Made by a program: the position numbers and the translations under genes. The notes under the pieces were generated by a model. That model ran no database searches and was not told where the DNA came from. It worked only from the letters and a program-made list of their open reading frames with translations. This document shows, piece after piece, positions 1 through 16,779 of a stretch of 64,000 nt of DNA (positions are counted from its first letter, which is position 1; each line of letters opens with the position of its first letter). The stretch comes from Variovorax terrae (GTDB lineage: Bacteria; Pseudomonadota; Gammaproteobacteria; Burkholderiales; Burkholderiaceae_C): NCBI RefSeq assembly GCF_022809125.1, contig NZ_JALGBI010000004.1, positions 1-64,000 of the forward strand, in the 5' to 3' direction.

Positions 1-129
1 CCTGGCGACAACGTGACGATCACCGTCAAGCTGATCGCCCCCATCGCCATGGAAGAAGGCCTGCGCTTTGCCATCCGCGAAGGTGGCAAGACCGTGGGCG
101 CCGGCGTCGTCGCCAAGATCATGGAGTGA
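1..129 (+). CDS. tuf: Elongation factor Tu, C-terminal end (partial)
   Basis: Open at the left edge of the window, so only the last 42 residues are visible, ending VVAKIME and a TGA stop. The visible text ([11 protein letters not shown], then [18 protein letters not shown]) is the beta-barrel domain 3 of EF-Tu, the GTPase that carries aminoacyl-tRNA to the ribosome. It lies immediately upstream of tRNA-Trp and secE, the usual position of one tuf copy in beta-proteobacteria. Identity is firm; whether it is the first or second tuf copy cannot be told from the fragment. Confidence 0.95.
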   Translation, partial: PGDNVTITVKLIAPIAMEEGLRFAIREGGKTVGAGVVAKIME

Positions 130-140
130 TTGAGAGCTGA

Positions 141-216
141 AGGGGTATAGCTCAATTGGCAGAGCGTCGGTCTCCAAAACCGAAGGTTGTAGGTTCGATT
201 CCTACTGCCCCTGCCA
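141..216 (+). tRNA. trpT: tRNA-Trp (anticodon CCA)
   Basis: A 76-nt cloverleaf. The acceptor stem AGGGGTA pairs with TGCCCCT (one G-T pair), the anticodon loop is CTCCAAA with CCA in the middle, the T-loop is TTCGATT, and the 3' CCA is encoded. It sits 11 nt after the tuf stop, in the classical tuf-trpT-secE-nusG arrangement, so it is probably processed from the tuf transcript. Confidence 0.97.
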
Positions 217-244
217 CCTGATCCAGGGGGATCGGTTGCCCAAA

Positions 245-268
245 AGCCCGCCAGGCTCCTGGCGGGCT
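245..268 (+). terminator. Hairpin between tRNA-Trp and secE
   Basis: A 10-bp perfect stem (AGCCCGCCAG / CTGGCGGGCT) with a 4-nt loop. Only two T residues follow, so it may be a weak or partial terminator, or a processing hairpin that separates the tuf-trpT part from the secE-nusG part. The role is inferred from structure and position only. Confidence 0.4.
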
Positions 269-315
269 TATGCGTCTAGAGAAGGCGCGAAGAAGTTACA
301 GGAAATTTGGTAGTT

Positions 316-699
316 ATGGCCACTTCACAAGTAGAAACCGTCAGTACCGGCGCCGACAAGGCGAAGCTGGCTGTGGCCGTGGTCCTGGTGATCGCGGCGC
401 TGGTGGCGTTTTACCTGCTGGGCAAGCAGGGTCCGGTCGCGCAGTGGGGCGCCCTGCTGGTGGGCCTGGGCGCGGCGGTCGTCGTGTTCGTGACGGCCGA
501 GCCGGGCAAGGAATTCGTGGCCTTCGGCCGCGATGCCTGGCGCGAAGTCAAGAAGGTGGTCTGGCCGACCCGCAAGGAAGCCATCCAGATGACGGCCTAT
601 GTGTTCGCCTTCGTGGTGGTCATGGCGCTGTTCCTCTGGCTCACCGACAAGACGCTGGAATGGCTGTTCTACGACGTGATTCTGGGATGGAAGAAATAA
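316..699 (+). CDS. secE: Preprotein translocase subunit SecE
   Basis: 127 residues, the length of the three-membrane-segment SecE seen in many proteobacteria. Two hydrophobic segments lie in the first half (about 17-36 and 43-60), followed by the conserved amphipathic stretch [23 protein letters not shown], whose VVWPTR core is the family signature, and a last membrane helix before [10 protein letters not shown]. SecE clamps SecY in the inner-membrane translocon. An upstream in-frame TTG exists, but the ATG with the acaggaa ribosome site before it is preferred. The stop overlaps the nusG start (TAATG), so the two are translationally coupled. Confidence 0.96.
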   Translation: MATSQVETVSTGADKAKLAVAVVLVIAALVAFYLLGKQGPVAQWGALLVGLGAAVVVFVTAEPGKEFVAFGRDAWREVKKVVWPTRKEAIQMTAYVFAFVVVMALFLWLTDKTLEWLFYDVILGWKK

Positions 700-1286
700 T
701 GAGCGAAGTCGAGACCTCCGCGGTGGATTCCGTTCCCGGCACGCCCGCCAATCCGGACCTGCGCTGGTACGTGGTGCATGCCTATTCGGGCATGGAGAAG
801 GCGGTCGAGCGCAACATCATCGAGCGCATCAACCGCGCGGGCATGCAGCACAAGTTCGGCCGCATCATGGTGCCCACCGAAGAAGTGGTCGAGATGAAGA
901 ACGGCCAGCGCAAGACCACCGAGCGCCGCTTCTTCCCCGGCTATGTGCTGGTGGAAATGGTGATGGACGACGAGACCTGGCACCTGGTGAAGCACACCAA
1001 CAAGGTGACGGGCTTCGTGGGCGGGGCCAAGAACCGCCCGGCGCCGATCTCGGAAGAGGACGTGCAGAAGATCGTCAGCCAGATGCAGGAAGGCACCGAC
1101 AAGCCGCGCCACAAGGTAGAGTTCGTGGTGGGCGAGTTCGTGCGCGTCAAGGAAGGCCCGTTCACCGACTTCAACGGCACGGTCGAAGAAGTCAACTACG
1201 AAAAAAGCAAGGTCCGCGTGTCGGTCACGATCTTTGGTCGAGCCACGCCCGTGGAGCTGGAGTTCAGCCAGGTCGAGAAGACCTGA
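699..1286 (+). CDS. nusG: Transcription termination/antitermination factor NusG
   Basis: 195 residues: an NGN domain beginning at [16 protein letters not shown] and containing [10 protein letters not shown], then a C-terminal KOW domain with [21 protein letters not shown]. NusG binds the RNA polymerase clamp and links it to Rho or to ribosomal protein S10. The ATG overlaps the secE stop. A longer in-frame reading upstream only crosses secE in another frame and is not used. Length and domain order are normal. Confidence 0.97.
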   Translation: MSEVETSAVDSVPGTPANPDLRWYVVHAYSGMEKAVERNIIERINRAGMQHKFGRIMVPTEEVVEMKNGQRKTTERRFFPGYVLVEMVMDDETWHLVKHTNKVTGFVGGAKNRPAPISEEDVQKIVSQMQEGTDKPRHKVEFVVGEFVRVKEGPFTDFNGTVEEVNYEKSKVRVSVTIFGRATPVELEFSQVEKT

Positions 1287-1301
1287 GTCTGCCGAATCTG
1301 G

Positions 1302-1329
1302 GTTCGCGCTTTTTCGACTCGGCGCGAAC
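1302..1329 (+). promoter_or_regulatory. Hairpin in the nusG-rplK gap
   Basis: An 8-bp perfect inverted repeat (GTTCGCGC / GCGCGAAC) with a T-rich loop, inside the 115-nt gap before rplK. This gap is where the L11 operon promoter and the L1 autoregulatory site lie in other proteobacteria. The hairpin may attenuate read-through from secE-nusG or mark a processing site. No clear -35/-10 pair was found by eye. Confidence 0.35.
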
Positions 1330-1401
1330 GTTGTTCAAGAGTCGTTAACCCCGGGGAGCTTCGGCAAGGTCTGAAGCGTTCGTACCCGCAAGGAGTCAAG
1401 C

Positions 1402-1833
1402 ATGGCGAAGAAAATCGTCGGTTTTGTCAAGCTGCAAGTGCCAGCAGGCAAGGCCAATCCGTCCCCCCCGATCGGTCCGGCGCTGGGTCAGCGTGGCCTG
1501 AACATCATGGAGTTCTGCAAGGCGTTCAACGCCCAGACCCAGGGCGTCGAGCCCGGTCTGCCGCTGCCCGTGGTGATCACGGCGTTCGCGGACAAGAGCT
1601 TCACCTTCGTGATCAAGACGCCGCCCGCGACGGTCCTGATCAAGAAGGCCATCAAGCTGGACAAGGGTTCGGCCAAGCCGCACAGCGACAAGGTTGGCAA
1701 GATCACGCGCGCCCAGCTCGAGGAAATCGCCAAGACCAAGATGAAGGACATGACGGCCGCCGACCTGAACGCCGCCGTCCGTACCATCGCCGGCTCTGCC
1801 CGTTCCATGGGCGTGAATGTGGAGGGTGTGTAA
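1402..1833 (+). CDS. rplK: 50S ribosomal protein L11
   Basis: 143 residues, full length. It starts [21 protein letters not shown] and contains the L11 signature [19 protein letters not shown] and the C-terminal rRNA-binding domain ending [11 protein letters not shown]11 forms the GTPase-associated centre with 23S rRNA and is needed for RelA sensing. The ribosome site aaggag is well spaced from the ATG. The stop overlaps the next ATG (TAAATG), so rplK and rplA are coupled. Confidence 0.98.
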   Translation: MAKKIVGFVKLQVPAGKANPSPPIGPALGQRGLNIMEFCKAFNAQTQGVEPGLPLPVVITAFADKSFTFVIKTPPATVLIKKAIKLDKGSAKPHSDKVGKITRAQLEEIAKTKMKDMTAADLNAAVRTIAGSARSMGVNVEGV

Positions 1834-2529
1834 ATGACCCAGCTCACCAAGAAACAAAAGGCCCTGCAAGGCAAGGTCGACAGCAACAAGCTGTATCCCC
1901 TGGCCGATGCCCTGAGCATCGTCAAGGAAGCGGCCACGGCCAAGTTCGATGAATCCATCGACGTGGCTGTGCAGCTCGGCATCGATGCCAAGAAGTCGGA
2001 CCAGGTGGTTCGCGGCGCCGTGGTGATGCCCAACGGCATCGGCAAGACCAAGCGCGTGGCCGTGTTCGCCCAGGGCGCCAAGGCTGAAGAAGCCAAGGCC
2101 GCCGGCGCCGACATCGTCGGCATGGACGACCTGGCTGCCCAGGTCAAGGCCGGCGACATGCCGTTCGACGTGGTGATCGCCGCGCCCGACGCCATGCGCG
2201 TGGTCGGTACGCTGGGCCAGATCCTGGGCCCGCGCGGCCTGATGCCCAACCCCAAGGTCGGCACCGTGACGCCCGACGTCGCCACGGCCGTGAAGAACGC
2301 CAAGGCCGGCCAGGTGCAGTTCCGCGTCGACAAGGCCGGCATCGTGCATGGCACGATCGGCCGCCGCTCGTTCGACAACGACAAGCTGCAGGGCAACCTG
2401 GCGGCGCTGATCGAGGCGCTGAACAAGGCCAAGCCGGCTTCGAGCAAGGGTGTGTACCTGAGGAAGGTGGCGGTTTCGTCGACCATGGGCGTGGGTGTCC
2501 GCGTGGACACGCAAACCATCTCGGCGTGA
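1834..2529 (+). CDS. rplA: 50S ribosomal protein L1
   Basis: 231 residues, full length. It has the internal [21 protein letters not shown] motif characteristic of L1, and [11 protein letters not shown] near the C-terminus. L1 builds the mobile L1 stalk at the E site and in many bacteria represses its own rplKA mRNA. It follows rplK with no gap. The 238-nt region after the stop is the L10 leader. Confidence 0.98.
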   Translation: MTQLTKKQKALQGKVDSNKLYPLADALSIVKEAATAKFDESIDVAVQLGIDAKKSDQVVRGAVVMPNGIGKTKRVAVFAQGAKAEEAKAAGADIVGMDDLAAQVKAGDMPFDVVIAAPDAMRVVGTLGQILGPRGLMPNPKVGTVTPDVATAVKNAKAGQVQFRVDKAGIVHGTIGRRSFDNDKLQGNLAALIEALNKAKPASSKGVYLRKVAVSSTMGVGVRVDTQTISA

Positions 2530-2767
2530 TCGCAGGAATCCAGGCCGTCCAAAAGGGCGGCCTGTGTGGTGGGTCACGGCCGATCGCCAGATCGACGTGA
2601 GCCATCCAAGACCGTTGGCGTGCAAGCTGCTTGCACTTAATCAGTGAAAGCCAACGCAGATGGCGATCCCGCTGCAGATGGAATTGAGAAGTTTCTGAAC
2701 AGTTGGTCGCTGCAATGAGGCGTGCCGGAAGGTGCAAACCCGACGGCACATTTTGAAGGAGTAGACC
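2530..2767 (+). promoter_or_regulatory. L10 (rplJ) leader
   Basis: A 238-nt untranslated stretch where proteobacteria carry the L10 leader, the RNA bound by L10-(L12)4 to repress rplJL. Two structures are visible. One is a 9-bp hairpin (AGGCCGTCC / GGGCGGCCT, loop AAAA) at 2542-2563. The other is a perfect 8-bp inverted repeat GTGCAAGC-T-GCTTGCAC at 2620-2636. A GAAGGAG ribosome site lies just before the TTG start. The regulatory role is from family knowledge; the structures are seen directly. Confidence 0.65.
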
Positions 2768-3292
2768 TTGAGTCTGAATCGCAGTGAGAAACAAGCCGTC
2801 ATTGAAGAAGTGACGGGCCTCGCCGCTCAAGCTCAAACGCTGGTGATGGCGGAATACCGCGGCATCACGGTCGCTGACATGACCAAACTGCGTTCCGAAG
2901 CGCGCAGCAAGGGCGTGAACCTGAGCGTGTTGAAAAACAGCCTGGCTCGCCGTGCTGTCGCCGGAAGCGCGTTTGACATCGTCGCCGACCAGATGACCGG
3001 CCCGCTGATCTATGGCTTCTCCGTCGATGCCGTGGCCGCTGCCAAAGTGGTGGCCGATTTCGCGAAAACCAACGACAAGCTGGTGATTCGCGGCGGTGCA
3101 TTCGGCGGCAAGGCCCTGGACGTCAATGGCGTGAAGCAACTGGCCAACATTCCTTCCAAGGAAGTGTTGCTGGCCCAGCTGTGTGGCTTGCTGATGTCGC
3201 CCATTTCGCGTACGGCCGTGGTGCTGGGCGCGCTGGCGGCGAAACGAGGCGAAGGCGCTGCCGAACCGGCAGCCGAGGCAGCCGCCGCCTGA
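2768..3292 (+). CDS. rplJ: 50S ribosomal protein L10
   Basis: 174 residues beginning at TTG ([14 protein letters not shown]), the usual beta-proteobacterial L10 N-terminus. It is followed by [14 protein letters not shown] and [12 protein letters not shown], which bind 23S rRNA, and by an Ala/Glu-rich C-terminal helix that docks L7/L12 dimers. The TTG is supported by GAAGGAG seven bases upstream and by the residue pattern; no better ATG exists. The 38-nt gap to rplL is typical. Confidence 0.96.
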   Translation: MSLNRSEKQAVIEEVTGLAAQAQTLVMAEYRGITVADMTKLRSEARSKGVNLSVLKNSLARRAVAGSAFDIVADQMTGPLIYGFSVDAVAAAKVVADFAKTNDKLVIRGGAFGGKALDVNGVKQLANIPSKEVLLAQLCGLLMSPISRTAVVLGALAAKRGEGAAEPAAEAAAA

Positions 3293-3330
3293 GGGCGCGG
3301 CAGTTCAACCAATATTGTTAGGAAATCAAA

Positions 3331-3705
<375 letters not shown>

Positions 3706-3717
3706 GTCGACTCTTGT

Positions 3718-3755
3718 CCAAGGCTGGAGTGCTCGAAAGGGCCTCCAGCCTTTGG
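3718..3755 (+). promoter_or_regulatory. Hairpin between rplL and rpoB
   Basis: A long stem (AGGCTGGAG / CTCCAGCCT, extended by flanking CCA / TGG with one bulge) sits directly after the rplL stop. Enterobacteria have an attenuator plus an RNase III site in the same gap, which lowers rpoBC expression relative to the ribosomal genes. No strong U tract follows, so partial attenuation or processing is more likely than full termination. Confidence 0.5.
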
Positions 3756-3960
3756 TGCTTACAGAGCGCACCAAAAAGCAACGTTGCCAACGCTGTTTTT
3801 TAGTGTCTTCTGACCCCGACTGCAGAAGATGCCTTGGTTCGGGCCGTGTGCAATGCACGGCCGTCCGCCATGGTTGGTAGTGGCCAACCCGCCAAGTGCG
3901 CTGAGACTGATGTAGGTGCTCAACGCGACAGTCGCCAAAGACCTCAAGCCCGGAGATCTC

Positions 3961-8073
<4,113 letters not shown>

Positions 8074-8092
8074 TTGAAAGGGAAAGAGTCTT

Positions 8093-12304
<4,212 letters not shown>

Positions 12305-12326
12305 CCGGTTGCTATCAAAGCCATAG

Positions 12327-12365
12327 CGCCCCAGGTCCGCGTGACGCGGACCTGGGGCGTTTTTT
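12327..12365 (+). terminator. Rho-independent terminator of the rpoBC operon
   Basis: A near-perfect 16-bp GC-rich stem (left arm CGCCCCAGGTCCGCGT, right arm its complement) with a minimal loop, followed immediately by six T residues. It lies 22 nt after the rpoC stop and is the clearest intrinsic terminator in the window. Confidence 0.95.
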
Positions 12366-12477
12366 ATGGGCAAACACCGTGATTTCTGGCACCAACCGCC
12401 GGCGGGACGCCCGCGCGGGCGAATGGCCATAATCGCGGCATGGCATGCATTCCATTTCGCCGCGGGAGCGGCGGCTG

Positions 12478-13044
12478 ATGTCCTGGACCCTGACGCTGTG
12501 GGGCGCACTGGCCGTGCTGCTGTTCTGGTCGGTCGGAGCCTACAACCGCCTGGTGCGGCTGCGCGGTGAAGCCCTGCAGGCCTTCACCGCACTCGATGCC
12601 CAGCTGCGCCAGCAGGTGGCGCTGGCGCAGGCCTGCCTGCCCACCGCGGAGGCGGCCGGGCCGGCCCAGCCCGGCGAGCCGGTCGATGCCGCGACCGCCC
12701 TGAGGGCCGGCCTGCAAGGGGCGGCCGCGCAGTTCGACGCATCGCTGGCGGCCGTGCGTGCCAAGCCGCTGGATGCGCAGGCCGTGGCGGCGCTGGCTGC
12801 CGCGCAGGATGTGCTGGCCATGGCCTGGCAGCGGCTGCGCAACGAGGCCCACGACCTGGCCGGCGCGGCCGTGCCCGATACCCTGCAGGCCGAGTGGCAG
12901 CAGCTGGGCACGCACACCCGCGCCGCGGCCGGTGGCTTCGATCAGACGGTCGCCCGCTACAACGAAGCGATCAGGCAGTTTCCCGCCGTGCTGCTGGCCT
13001 GGCTGTTTGGCTTCCAGGCGGCGCGCGGGCTCGGGGCCGCATAA
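12478..13044 (+). CDS. LemA family protein (short)
   Basis: 188 residues. One N-terminal membrane segment (about residues 3-18) is followed by YNRLVRLRGEALQAFTALDAQLRQQV and, at the end, YNEAIRQFPAVLLAWLFGFQAARGL. These are the two conserved blocks of LemA proteins, which have a membrane-anchored helical bundle facing the periplasm. The middle is Ala-rich and predicted helical. The function of LemA is not settled. The chosen ATG follows GGGAG; another in-frame ATG lies 33 nt upstream. It stands alone after the rpoC terminator. Confidence 0.7.
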   Translation: MSWTLTLWGALAVLLFWSVGAYNRLVRLRGEALQAFTALDAQLRQQVALAQACLPTAEAAGPAQPGEPVDAATALRAGLQGAAAQFDASLAAVRAKPLDAQAVAALAAAQDVLAMAWQRLRNEAHDLAGAAVPDTLQAEWQQLGTHTRAAAGGFDQTVARYNEAIRQFPAVLLAWLFGFQAARGLGAA

Positions 13045-13163
13045 GCACATGGCCAGAAATTGGTTGCCAGCCGGCGGGGCTCGTGGATACTACGTGTCGC
13101 CCGCCACGACAACACATCCAGAAACGGCGGTCCGCTGAACCCCCAGACCCACAGGAGATCGAC

Positions 13164-13475
13164 ATGTCACCCAAATGGATCGCCGGCGCGCTGATGCTGG
13201 CTGCCGGCCTGCCGGCGATGGCGCAGGACAAGGAAGCGCTGTACCTCAAGAGCCTGGCGGCCACCTGCGCCAACTGCCATGGCACCAATGGCCGCGCAGT
13301 GGAGGGGTCGAGCGTGGTGTCGCTGGCGGGCCTGCAGAAGAGCTACCTCGTGGCCCAGCTCAAGGCCTTCAAGAGCGGCGCGCGCCCCGCCACCATCATG
13401 CATCAGCTCAGCAAGGGCTACAGCGATGCGCAGATCGACCAGATCGCCGGCTATTTCGCGGCGCAGGCCAAGTGA
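13164..13475 (+). CDS. Periplasmic class I cytochrome c (FccA-like)
   Basis: 103 residues: a signal peptide ending near AMA-QD (residues 1-20), one CxxCH haem site CANCHG at 35-40, and a distal methionine in PATIMHQLSKGY. Size and motifs fit the monohaem cytochrome partner of sulfide dehydrogenase-type flavoproteins. It is 14 nt upstream of an FccB-like gene, so the pair probably forms a periplasmic flavocytochrome c complex passing electrons from sulfide (or another reductant) to the respiratory chain. The ribosome site AGGAG is clear. Confidence 0.85.
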   Translation: MSPKWIAGALMLAAGLPAMAQDKEALYLKSLAATCANCHGTNGRAVEGSSVVSLAGLQKSYLVAQLKAFKSGARPATIMHQLSKGYSDAQIDQIAGYFAAQAK

Positions 13476-13489
13476 GAGGGGCTTCCATC

Positions 13490-14764
13490 ATGCAACGACG
13501 CTCATTCCTCCAGTCTTCCGCCGCCCTGAGCCTGCTGGGCCTCGTGGGCTGCGCCACTACCTCCATTCCCTCGCGCGCCAAGGTCGTCGTGATCGGCGGG
13601 GGCTACGGCGGCGCCACCGCCGCCAAGTACGTGCGCCTGCTGTCGGACCACAAGATCGACGTGGTGCTGATCGAGCCCGACGAGGCCTTCGTGTCCTGCC
13701 CGCTGTCCAACCTGGTGCTGGGCGGCAGCAAGCAGATGGCCGACATCACCACGCCCTACAGCGGACTGTCGAAGAACCATGGCATCACGGTCGTGAGGGA
13801 CCGCGCCAGTGCGATCGACACCGCGAAGAAGACCGTCACCCTGGCCGGCGGCCCGGTCATCGGCTACGACAAGCTCGTGGTCTCGCCCGGCGTCGAGCTG
13901 CTGTTCGGCAGCATCGAGGGCCTGCAGGCGGCCAACGCCTCGGGCCAGATCCTGCAGGCCTGGAAGGCCGGGCCGGAAACCGAGGCGCTGCGCAAGCAGC
14001 TCCAGGCCATGCCCGACGGCGGCGTCTACGCCATCACCATTCCCGAAGCGCCGTACCGCTGCCCGCCCGGCCCCTACGAGCGGGCTTGCCAGGTGGCCTG
14101 GTACTTCAAGAACGCCAAGCCGCGCAGCAAGGTGATCATTCTCGATGCCAATCAGGACGTCACCTCCAAAGGGCCGCTGTTCAAGAAGGTCTGGGCTGAG
14201 CAGTACGCGGGCATCATCGAGTACCGGGCCCAGCACAAGGCCGTGGCGGTGGACGCCAAGGCCGGGCTGATCAAGTTCGACATCCAGGACGACCTGAAGG
14301 CCAATGTCATCAACGCGCTGCCGTCGATGCGCGCCGGGGCCATCGCGGTGCAGGCGGGCCTCAACAACCAGGCCAACAAGAGCTGGTGCGGCGTGAACTA
14401 CCTGACTTTCGAGTCCACCGCCGCCCGGGACGTGCACGTGCTCGGCGACTCGATCCAGATCGCCCCCGGCATGCCCAAGAGCGGCCACATGGCCAACAAC
14501 CACGGCAAGGTGGCGGCGGCGGCCATCGTGGCGCAGCTCAGCGGCTGGGAAGTCAATCCCGCGCCCATGCTGGCCAACACCTGCTACAGCTTCGTGGACA
14601 ACCGCAGCGTGGTCCACGTGGCCAGCGTGCACGAGTACGTGGCGGCCGAGAAGACCTTCAAGACCGTGGCCGGCTCGGGTGGCCTGAGCCCCGGCCCGAC
14701 CGAGCTCGAAGGGGTCTATGCCCTCAACTGGGCGCAGAACATCTGGGCCGACACGCTGACGTGA
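13490..14764 (+). CDS. FccB-like flavocytochrome c sulfide dehydrogenase flavoprotein
   Basis: 424 residues. The N-terminus MQRRSFLQ is a twin-arginine signal and is followed by a lipobox-like LVGC at 18-21, so a Tat-exported, possibly lipid-anchored protein is likely. FAD binding is shown by VVVIGGGYGGATAAKYV. The family's redox cysteines appear in FVSCPLSNLVLGG and PYRCPPGPYERA, and the FAD-binding end contains HVLGDSIQIAPGMPKSGHMAN. It oxidises sulfide or a similar donor and hands electrons to the cytochrome encoded just upstream. The true substrate is inferred from family only. Confidence 0.85.
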   Translation: MQRRSFLQSSAALSLLGLVGCATTSIPSRAKVVVIGGGYGGATAAKYVRLLSDHKIDVVLIEPDEAFVSCPLSNLVLGGSKQMADITTPYSGLSKNHGITVVRDRASAIDTAKKTVTLAGGPVIGYDKLVVSPGVELLFGSIEGLQAANASGQILQAWKAGPETEALRKQLQAMPDGGVYAITIPEAPYRCPPGPYERACQVAWYFKNAKPRSKVIILDANQDVTSKGPLFKKVWAEQYAGIIEYRAQHKAVAVDAKAGLIKFDIQDDLKANVINALPSMRAGAIAVQAGLNNQANKSWCGVNYLTFESTAARDVHVLGDSIQIAPGMPKSGHMANNHGKVAAAAIVAQLSGWEVNPAPMLANTCYSFVDNRSVVHVASVHEYVAAEKTFKTVAGSGGLSPGPTELEGVYALNWAQNIWADTLT

Positions 14765-14804
14765 GCGGCTCGGGCGGCCGGGGGTTGGATGCCACAATGG
14801 CGGC

Positions 14805-16187
14805 ATGACCGAACCCGCCGTCCGCCCTGTTCGTGAAGCGGGTGCCTCGTCTTCCTTGATTCCGCTGTGGCGCCAGCTCCAGGCGGCCGCCTCCGTGCTG
14901 GCCGCCATCCGCGCCGGCGCTTCCGGTACCGCCGCCTTGAACGACGTGGACCCGGGCCTGCGCCCGGGCGCCCAGGCCTTGGTATTCCATGTGCTGCGTC
15001 AGCTGGGCCGGGCCGAAGCCTTGCGCCGGCAGTTGGCCAGGCGCGCCCCCCCGCCCCAGGTAGATGCCTTGCTGTGCACGGCGCTGGCGCTGGGCTGGCG
15101 GGAGGCGGAGGCGCCCTACGAAGCCTTCACGCTGGTGGACCAGGCCGTGGAAGCCGCCAAGCGCAGCCCGGCCACGCGGGCCCAGGCCAGCTTTCTCAAC
15201 GCCTGCCTGCGCCGCTTCCTGCGCGAGCGCGAGGCGCTGGTGGCGGCCACCGACCGCGACCCGGTGGCCGTCTGGAACCACCCCCGGTGGTGGATCGAGC
15301 GGCTGCGGCGGGACCATCCGGCGCATTGGCAGGACATTTTGCGGGCCAACAACTCGCAGGCACCCATGAGTTTGCGGGTGAATGCAAGAAAATCCGGCGT
15401 AGTCCAGTACCTGCGGTCATTGGATGCTATGAATATCGTAGCAACGCCAGCCGGCGACTGGGGCGTGACATTGGTCCAGGCGCGGCCGGTGCATGACATC
15501 CCGGGGTTCGGCGAGGGCGTGGTGTCGGTGCAGGACGGTGCCGCGCAACAGGCCGCGCCCCTGCTGCTGCAAGGGTTGGCGGGGGCCGGGCCGCTGCGCA
15601 TTCTCGATGCCTGCGCCGCGCCGGGCGGCAAGACGGCGCACCTGCTGGAGCTGGCCGATGCGCAGGTGACGGCGCTGGACATCGACCCCGTGCGCTGCGA
15701 GCGCATCCACCAGAACCTGCAGCGCCTGGGCCTGTCGGCGAACGTGGTGGCGGCCGATGCGGGCCGGCCGCAGGCCTGGTGGGACGGCCAGCCATTCGAC
15801 GCCATCCTGCTCGATGCGCCGTGCACGGCGTCGGGCATCGTGCGCCGCCATCCGGACGTGCGCTGGCTGCGCCGCGAGAGCGACATCGCGCAGTTGGCCG
15901 CGATCCAGGCTGCCCTGCTGGCGACCCTCTGGCCCTTGCTGAAGGCCGGCGGACGTCTGCTGTACTGCACCTGTTCGGTGTTCAAGGCCGAAGGGGACGA
16001 CCAGATCCAAACGTTTGTTGCGCACAACACCGACGCCGTTTTGCGGCCTTCGCCGGGCCATTTAATGCCCCAGACGGGGGCAAACGGCGGTGCTGTCCCG
16101 GACAATCCCCAAGGTGATCACGACGGTTTTTTTTACGCCCTGCTGGAAAAACATGCACCGCGGCGCCAGGATCAAGACCGGGCTTGA
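14805..16187 (+). CDS. rsmB: 16S rRNA (cytosine-967-C5)-methyltransferase
   Basis: 460 residues: an N-terminal NusB-like helical domain (about 15-150, with EAPYEAFTLVDQAVEAAKR) and a SAM-dependent Nol1/Nop2/Sun domain. SAM motif I is LDACAAPGGKTAHLLEL, the two catalytic cysteines are in LLDAPCTASGIVRRHPD and LLYCTCSVF, and the end is DGFFYALLEK. It methylates C967 of 16S rRNA. Its 3' end overlaps the next gene by 35 nt, as in related Comamonadaceae. Confidence 0.93.
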   Translation: MTEPAVRPVREAGASSSLIPLWRQLQAAASVLAAIRAGASGTAALNDVDPGLRPGAQALVFHVLRQLGRAEALRRQLARRAPPPQVDALLCTALALGWREAEAPYEAFTLVDQAVEAAKRSPATRAQASFLNACLRRFLREREALVAATDRDPVAVWNHPRWWIERLRRDHPAHWQDILRANNSQAPMSLRVNARKSGVVQYLRSLDAMNIVATPAGDWGVTLVQARPVHDIPGFGEGVVSVQDGAAQQAAPLLLQGLAGAGPLRILDACAAPGGKTAHLLELADAQVTALDIDPVRCERIHQNLQRLGLSANVVAADAGRPQAWWDGQPFDAILLDAPCTASGIVRRHPDVRWLRRESDIAQLAAIQAALLATLWPLLKAGGRLLYCTCSVFKAEGDDQIQTFVAHNTDAVLRPSPGHLMPQTGANGGAVPDNPQGDHDGFFYALLEKHAPRRQDQDRA

Positions 16188-16779
16188 GCGGCTGCTGCTG
16201 CTGTGGTGCGTCTGCACCGCGCTGCTGCTGCCGGCCGCCGCGCGCGCCGAGGCCGGGGCGGCCGAGGTCTCGCAGCTGCAATTGGAGCGCACCGAGGAAG
16301 GTGTGTTCCTGTCGGCCGCGATCCGGTTCGAGCTGTCCGCCATCGTCGAGGATGCGCTGCTCAAGGGCATTCCCATGTACTTCGTGGCCGAGGCCGAGTT
16401 GTTCCGCGATCGCTGGTACTGGTATGACAAAAAGGTGACGCTCGCATCGCGCCACATGCGCCTGGCCTACCAGCCGCTGACCCGGCGCTGGCGCCTGAAC
16501 GTGTCGCCCGGCCCGATCGGCAATGCGGGCCTGGGCGTCACCTTCAACCAGAACTTCGATTCGCTGGCCGATGCCCTGGCTGCGATTCAGCGGATCTCTC
16601 GCTGGAAGATTGCAGATGCCTCCGAAGTCGACGCCGATGCGCGCTACAACGCAGATTTTCGCTTCAAGCTCGATGTCTCCCAGCTGCCGCGCCCCTTCCA
16701 GATCGGCGCGGTCGGCCAGTCCGACTGGAGCATCTCCGCCAGCCGCAACCAGCGCCTGACCGCGGAGAGCGCCAAGTGA
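16153..16779 (+). CDS. DUF4390 domain protein, exported
   Basis: 208 residues with a signal peptide (LLLLWCVCTALLLPAAARA, cleavage near residue 33). The mature part has the DUF4390 pattern: EGVFLSAAIRFELSAIVEDALLKGIPMYFVAEAE, RWYWYDK, and RHMRLAYQPLTRRWRLNVS. It is consistently placed between rsmB and an NtrY-like kinase in this group, hinting at a role in envelope sensing with that kinase, but no activity is known. It overlaps both neighbours (35 nt with rsmB, GTGA with the kinase). Confidence 0.85.
   Translation: MHRGARIKTGLERLLLLWCVCTALLLPAAARAEAGAAEVSQLQLERTEEGVFLSAAIRFELSAIVEDALLKGIPMYFVAEAELFRDRWYWYDKKVTLASRHMRLAYQPLTRRWRLNVSPGPIGNAGLGVTFNQNFDSLADALAAIQRISRWKIADASEVDADARYNADFRFKLDVSQLPRPFQIGAVGQSDWSISASRNQRLTAESAK

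Noticed and set aside
270-698. N-terminal extension that would give NusG 143 more residues
   Set aside because: It overlaps all of secE in another frame; NusG starts at the TAATG junction with normal length.
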